A DNA stretch of 55,900 nt from Pseudonocardia sp. SCN 73-27 (GTDB lineage Bacteria > Actinomycetota > Actinomycetes > Mycobacteriales > Pseudonocardiaceae). The stretch spans positions 150,038-205,937 of the forward strand of contig MEGH01000026.1 in assembly GCA_001725415.1 (NCBI GenBank). Reading direction: 5' to 3'. How positions within the stretch are numbered: position 1 is the stretch's first letter; every line of letters starts with the position of its first letter. Positions 53,361 through 55,900 of the stretch are shown in pieces. A program made the position numbers and the translations under genes. The notes beneath the pieces were generated by a model that made no database searches, was not told the origin of the DNA, and worked only from the letters and a program-made list of their open reading frames with translations.

Positions 53361-53533
53361 TGACCGGACCTGTCCGACCCGCGGAAACCTGGGCGCCGAC
53401 GCGACGCGACAGACGGGGGCGTGATGCAGCAAACCCTCGCCCGCTCCGAATCGGGGGGCGAGGGCCCGCCGGCACGGGAGCGTCGCAATCGATCCGCACG
53501 GACCGGAGGTCCGAGCCCGAGCTGGAGGACATC

Positions 53534-54406
53534 GTGAGTCGACATCGCAGTGGGTCGGTCGTCGTCGGAGTGGACGGCTCGAGGTCCGCGTCGGACGCGG
53601 TGGCCTGGGCCGCGGCCGAAGCGGCACTGACCGGCGTGCCCTTGCGACTGGTCGCTGCGCTGGGGCCACCGCTCGCCCGCCGGACGGACGACGGCGACCT
53701 CGAGGAGGCCTCGGGGCGTCACCTCGTCGTGTCCGCCGACGCCGCGCTCGACATGGCCACCGAGCAGGCGACACGGGAGCACGACGGCATCGTCGTCGAC
53801 CGGGAGGCCAGGCAGGGCTTCGCGGTGCCGGTCCTCGTCGACGAGTCCCTGCACGCCACCCTGCTCGTGACCGGGAGCCGTGGGCTGGGCGGGGTGCCGG
53901 GGCTGTTGCTGGGATCGGTGTCGACGGCGGTCGCGGCGAAGGCCGAGTGCCCGGTGGTGGTCGTGCGCGGAGCGCGACGCAGCCCTGGCGACGACCGCCC
54001 GGTCGTCGTCGGTGTCGACGGGTCCGAGATCAGCGACCCCGCCGTGGAGCTGGCCTTCGCAGCGGCCTCCGAGCGTGGTGTGCCGCTGATCGCCGTGCAC
54101 ACGTGGTCGGACCAGATGCTGGTCCAGCTCGGACCGATCGTGGACATGGACGCGATCAACGCCGACGAGAGGCACCTCCTGTCGCAGCGGTTGGCAGGGT
54201 GGCGCGAGAAGTACCCCGAGGTCGAGGTCCGCACGGTGGTGCGTCGGGACAAGCCGGCCCAGGTGCTGCAGGAGCTGTCGGCGAACGCACAGTTGCTCGT
54301 CGTGGGAACGCGTGGGCGTGGGCGCGTGTCGGGCCTGTTGCTCGGCTCCGTCGGGCACGCACTCCTGCACACCGCCGAGTGTCCGGTCCTCGTGGCCCGG
54401 TCCTGA
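53534..54406 (+). CDS. Tandem universal stress protein 2
   Basis: Two USP domains in 290 residues, both with intact nucleotide loops: GSRGLGGVPGLLLGSVS in the first and GTRGRGRVSGLLLGSVG in the second. These fit the GxxG-x9-G(S/T) ATP-binding pattern, unlike the degenerate first USP. The GTG is preceded by GGAGG. It probably binds ATP and acts as a stress signalling protein. Confidence 0.92.
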   Translation: MSRHRSGSVVVGVDGSRSASDAVAWAAAEAALTGVPLRLVAALGPPLARRTDDGDLEEASGRHLVVSADAALDMATEQATREHDGIVVDREARQGFAVPVLVDESLHATLLVTGSRGLGGVPGLLLGSVSTAVAAKAECPVVVVRGARRSPGDDRPVVVGVDGSEISDPAVELAFAAASERGVPLIAVHTWSDQMLVQLGPIVDMDAINADERHLLSQRLAGWREKYPEVEVRTVVRRDKPAQVLQELSANAQLLVVGTRGRGRVSGLLLGSVGHALLHTAECPVLVARS

Positions 54407-54525
54407 CTCTCTCCGGGCCGAGGGCGTCCTGCGGCGCGTCAGGTCGATCGCGGACCGGGGGGACCGAGTGGTCGCGGGTCCCCGGACGGAGGGTCGGACC
54501 TCCTACCGAAGCGAAGGAGAAGGCG

Positions 54526-54993
54526 ATGTCCGTCACCATCACACGAAGAGTTCCGCCTCAGGGGCTGATCGACGCGATCAATCCCGTCGTGCGCGGGCTG
54601 GCGAGGTCCCGGCTGCACAGCCTCGTCGACGCGCAGGTGCTGGTACTGCACGTGACCGGCCGACGCACCGGTCGTCGGTACGACATCCCGGTCGGCTTCA
54701 CCGATCTCGGTGATGCACTGCTGGTCGTCACCCAGCACCGGTGGCGGGTGAACCTCCGCGGTGGAGCGGAGGTGATGGTCACCCACCGGGGCCGGACCCG
54801 GCCGATGACCGCCGTGCTGACCGAGGAGCCGAACGCCGTCGCCACGGTGCTGTCGCGCGCGGTCGACCGTGTCGGGCGGGCGGAGGCGCAGCGCCGTTTC
54901 GGGCTCACCCTCCCCGAGGATGTCGACGCGGAGGACCTGGAGGCAGCAGTGCGGGAGTACTCGCTGGAGACGATCACGTTGCGAGACACATGA
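54526..54993 (+). CDS. Deazaflavin-dependent nitroreductase-family protein
   Basis: A 155-residue split-barrel protein of the F420H2-dependent quinone/nitroreductase (Ddn-like) family. VLHVTGRRTGRRYDIPVGF is the family core, with VTQHRWRVNLRGG following. AAGGAGAAGG precedes the ATG. Members reduce quinones or nitroaromatics under low oxygen. It overlaps the partial WS/DGAT gene by 4 bp. DosR regulons contain a nitroreductase next to Tgs1, though from a different fold. Confidence 0.82.
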   Translation: MSVTITRRVPPQGLIDAINPVVRGLARSRLHSLVDAQVLVLHVTGRRTGRRYDIPVGFTDLGDALLVVTQHRWRVNLRGGAEVMVTHRGRTRPMTAVLTEEPNAVATVLSRAVDRVGRAEAQRRFGLTLPEDVDAEDLEAAVREYSLETITLRDT

Positions 54994-55900
54994 CCGAGCC
55001 GGCCGCGCCGGCGGACGCGGTCGTCCTCGCGATCCAGACGGGCTCGCAGGTTCCGCTGCAGATGGGTGTCGTACTGGAGCTCGACGGTCGTCCCGACGCG
55101 GGGACTCTGGGCGACCTCGTCGTCCGGCGTGCAGGCGCGGTGCCGCAACTGTGCCGGGCGGCGGTGCGGCAGCCGCTGCGCCGCCTGCGATGGCGGCCGG
55201 TCGCCGACATCGCCGACCGGGTGACGATCGTCGATGCGGAGCCCGGCGAGGATCTCGTCGACCGGGCCACTCGCACGGTGCTCGAACCCCTGTCCCCGGA
55301 CCGTCCGATGTGGCGGGTCGTCGTGGTGCGCGGCCGGCACACCGCGGTGATCGTCGTACTCAACCATGCCGTCGCCGACGGACTCGCCGGTGTCCAGGTC
55401 CTCGGCCGGCTCCTCGACGGGCCGGCGGACCCGCCCCGGGTGTCCGGGCCCGACCCGGCTCCGGGTTCACGGCGGCCACGGATGCCGCGCGCGCCGACCC
55501 GGTGGGCGCTGGTCGCCGCGATGCGCGCGGGCGGGGGCATCCACCCGCGGCGGGCTGAGCCGTGCTCGCTGCTCGCGCCGACGGGCTCCCGGCGACGGAG
55601 CGAGGTGGTCGACGTCGACCTCGCCACCGTGCGGGCCGCCGCGCACGCTGCCGGCGGAAGTGTCAACGACGCCCTGCTCGCGGTGGTCGCCGGCGCACTG
55701 GAGGAGTTGCTGGAGACACGCGGTGAGCACATCAGGACGCTGGCGGTCGGGGTACCGATGGCGACGGGGCCGCGCGAGCGGACCGCGGGGAACGCCAACG
55801 CCCCTCTGCTGGTGGAGATCCCTCTCGGCGCGGCTCCGCGCGAGCGGATCCGGGTGGCCGCCGCGGCCGTGGCGTCGCGAGGGATCTCCTCCAGCAGAGG
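54990..55900 (+). CDS. WS/DGAT acyltransferase 3 (partial, runs off window)
   Basis: The ATG overlaps the preceding stop, and the open frame continues beyond the window end for at least 303 codons. The catalytic motif reads NHAVADG, so the first His of HHxxxDG is Asn. The second His, which carries the catalytic role in this family, is kept. GSVNDALLAVVAGALEELL matches the conserved helix. The opening is shorter than in the other two copies. Whether it is active is uncertain. Confidence 0.85.
   Translation, partial: MTEPAAPADAVVLAIQTGSQVPLQMGVVLELDGRPDAGTLGDLVVRRAGAVPQLCRAAVRQPLRRLRWRPVADIADRVTIVDAEPGEDLVDRATRTVLEPLSPDRPMWRVVVVRGRHTAVIVVLNHAVADGLAGVQVLGRLLDGPADPPRVSGPDPAPGSRRPRMPRAPTRWALVAAMRAGGGIHPRRAEPCSLLAPTGSRRRSEVVDVDLATVRAAAHAAGGSVNDALLAVVAGALEELLETRGEHIRTLAVGVPMATGPRERTAGNANAPLLVEIPLGAAPRERIRVAAAAVASRGISSSR

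Overview
The window is very GC-rich DNA packed with genes that often overlap by 4 bp (ATGA or GTGA) and frequently start with GTG. Mycofactocin-type short-chain dehydrogenases, several wax-ester synthase/diacylglycerol acyltransferases (WS/DGAT) and a Bpa-type proteasome activator homologue point to a high-GC actinomycete, plausibly Pseudonocardiales. The genus is inference. I saw no tRNA, rRNA, CRISPR array, insertion sequence or phage gene.

Region 1 (about 1-22480) is an uncharacterised catabolic regulon. It holds a three-subunit molybdenum hydroxylase with CoxD/CoxE-like maturation proteins, two mycofactocin-type SDRs, a degenerate SDR, an epoxide hydrolase, a quinone oxidoreductase, a DUF1330 protein, and a ribose-type ABC importer with a fused ATPase-permease and two paralogous binding lipoproteins. 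It also holds an alpha/beta-hydrolase lacking its nucleophile, an HpcH/HpaI aldolase, a zinc alcohol dehydrogenase, a TIM-barrel isomerase and a BKACE-family beta-keto acid cleavage enzyme. Six intergenic regions carry the inverted repeat TGTCCC-N5-GGGACA. At four of them a TAACGTC-like -10 element lies exactly 22 bp downstream, the geometry of an activator bound near -43. No regulator gene is in the window. A reasonable reading is import of an unknown cyclic or heterocyclic compound, Mo-dependent hydroxylation, alcohol oxidation, hydrolysis and C-C cleavage. The substrate cannot be read from sequence.

Region 2 (about 22580-55900) looks like a dormancy or hypoxia island resembling the mycobacterial DosR regulon. 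It has two tandem universal stress proteins, a GH65 glycoside phosphorylase-like enzyme, a deazaflavin-type nitroreductase, three WS/DGATs with an acyl-CoA synthetase, a PPOX-fold protein, an HPF-like ribosome protein, a P1B-type ATPase fused to hemerythrin and a Bpa-like protein. It also carries central-carbon genes: class I aldolase, PEP synthase, acetyl-CoA synthetase and pyruvate dehydrogenase E1-alpha, E1-beta and E2. Its promoter regions carry at least sixteen copies of a 5-4-5 palindrome of the form GGGRC-N4-GKCCC, matching the core of the DosR box. One copy is perfect (GGGAC CTTC GTCCC at 49774-49787). No DosR or DosS gene lies in the window.

The most notable single-gene oddities are an acetyl-CoA synthetase interrupted by one in-frame TGA where a Trp is expected, an SDR without its YxxxK residues, an alpha/beta-hydrolase with Gly for Ser, a Bpa homologue without the C-terminal GQYL tail, and an E2 with two peripheral-subunit-binding domains.
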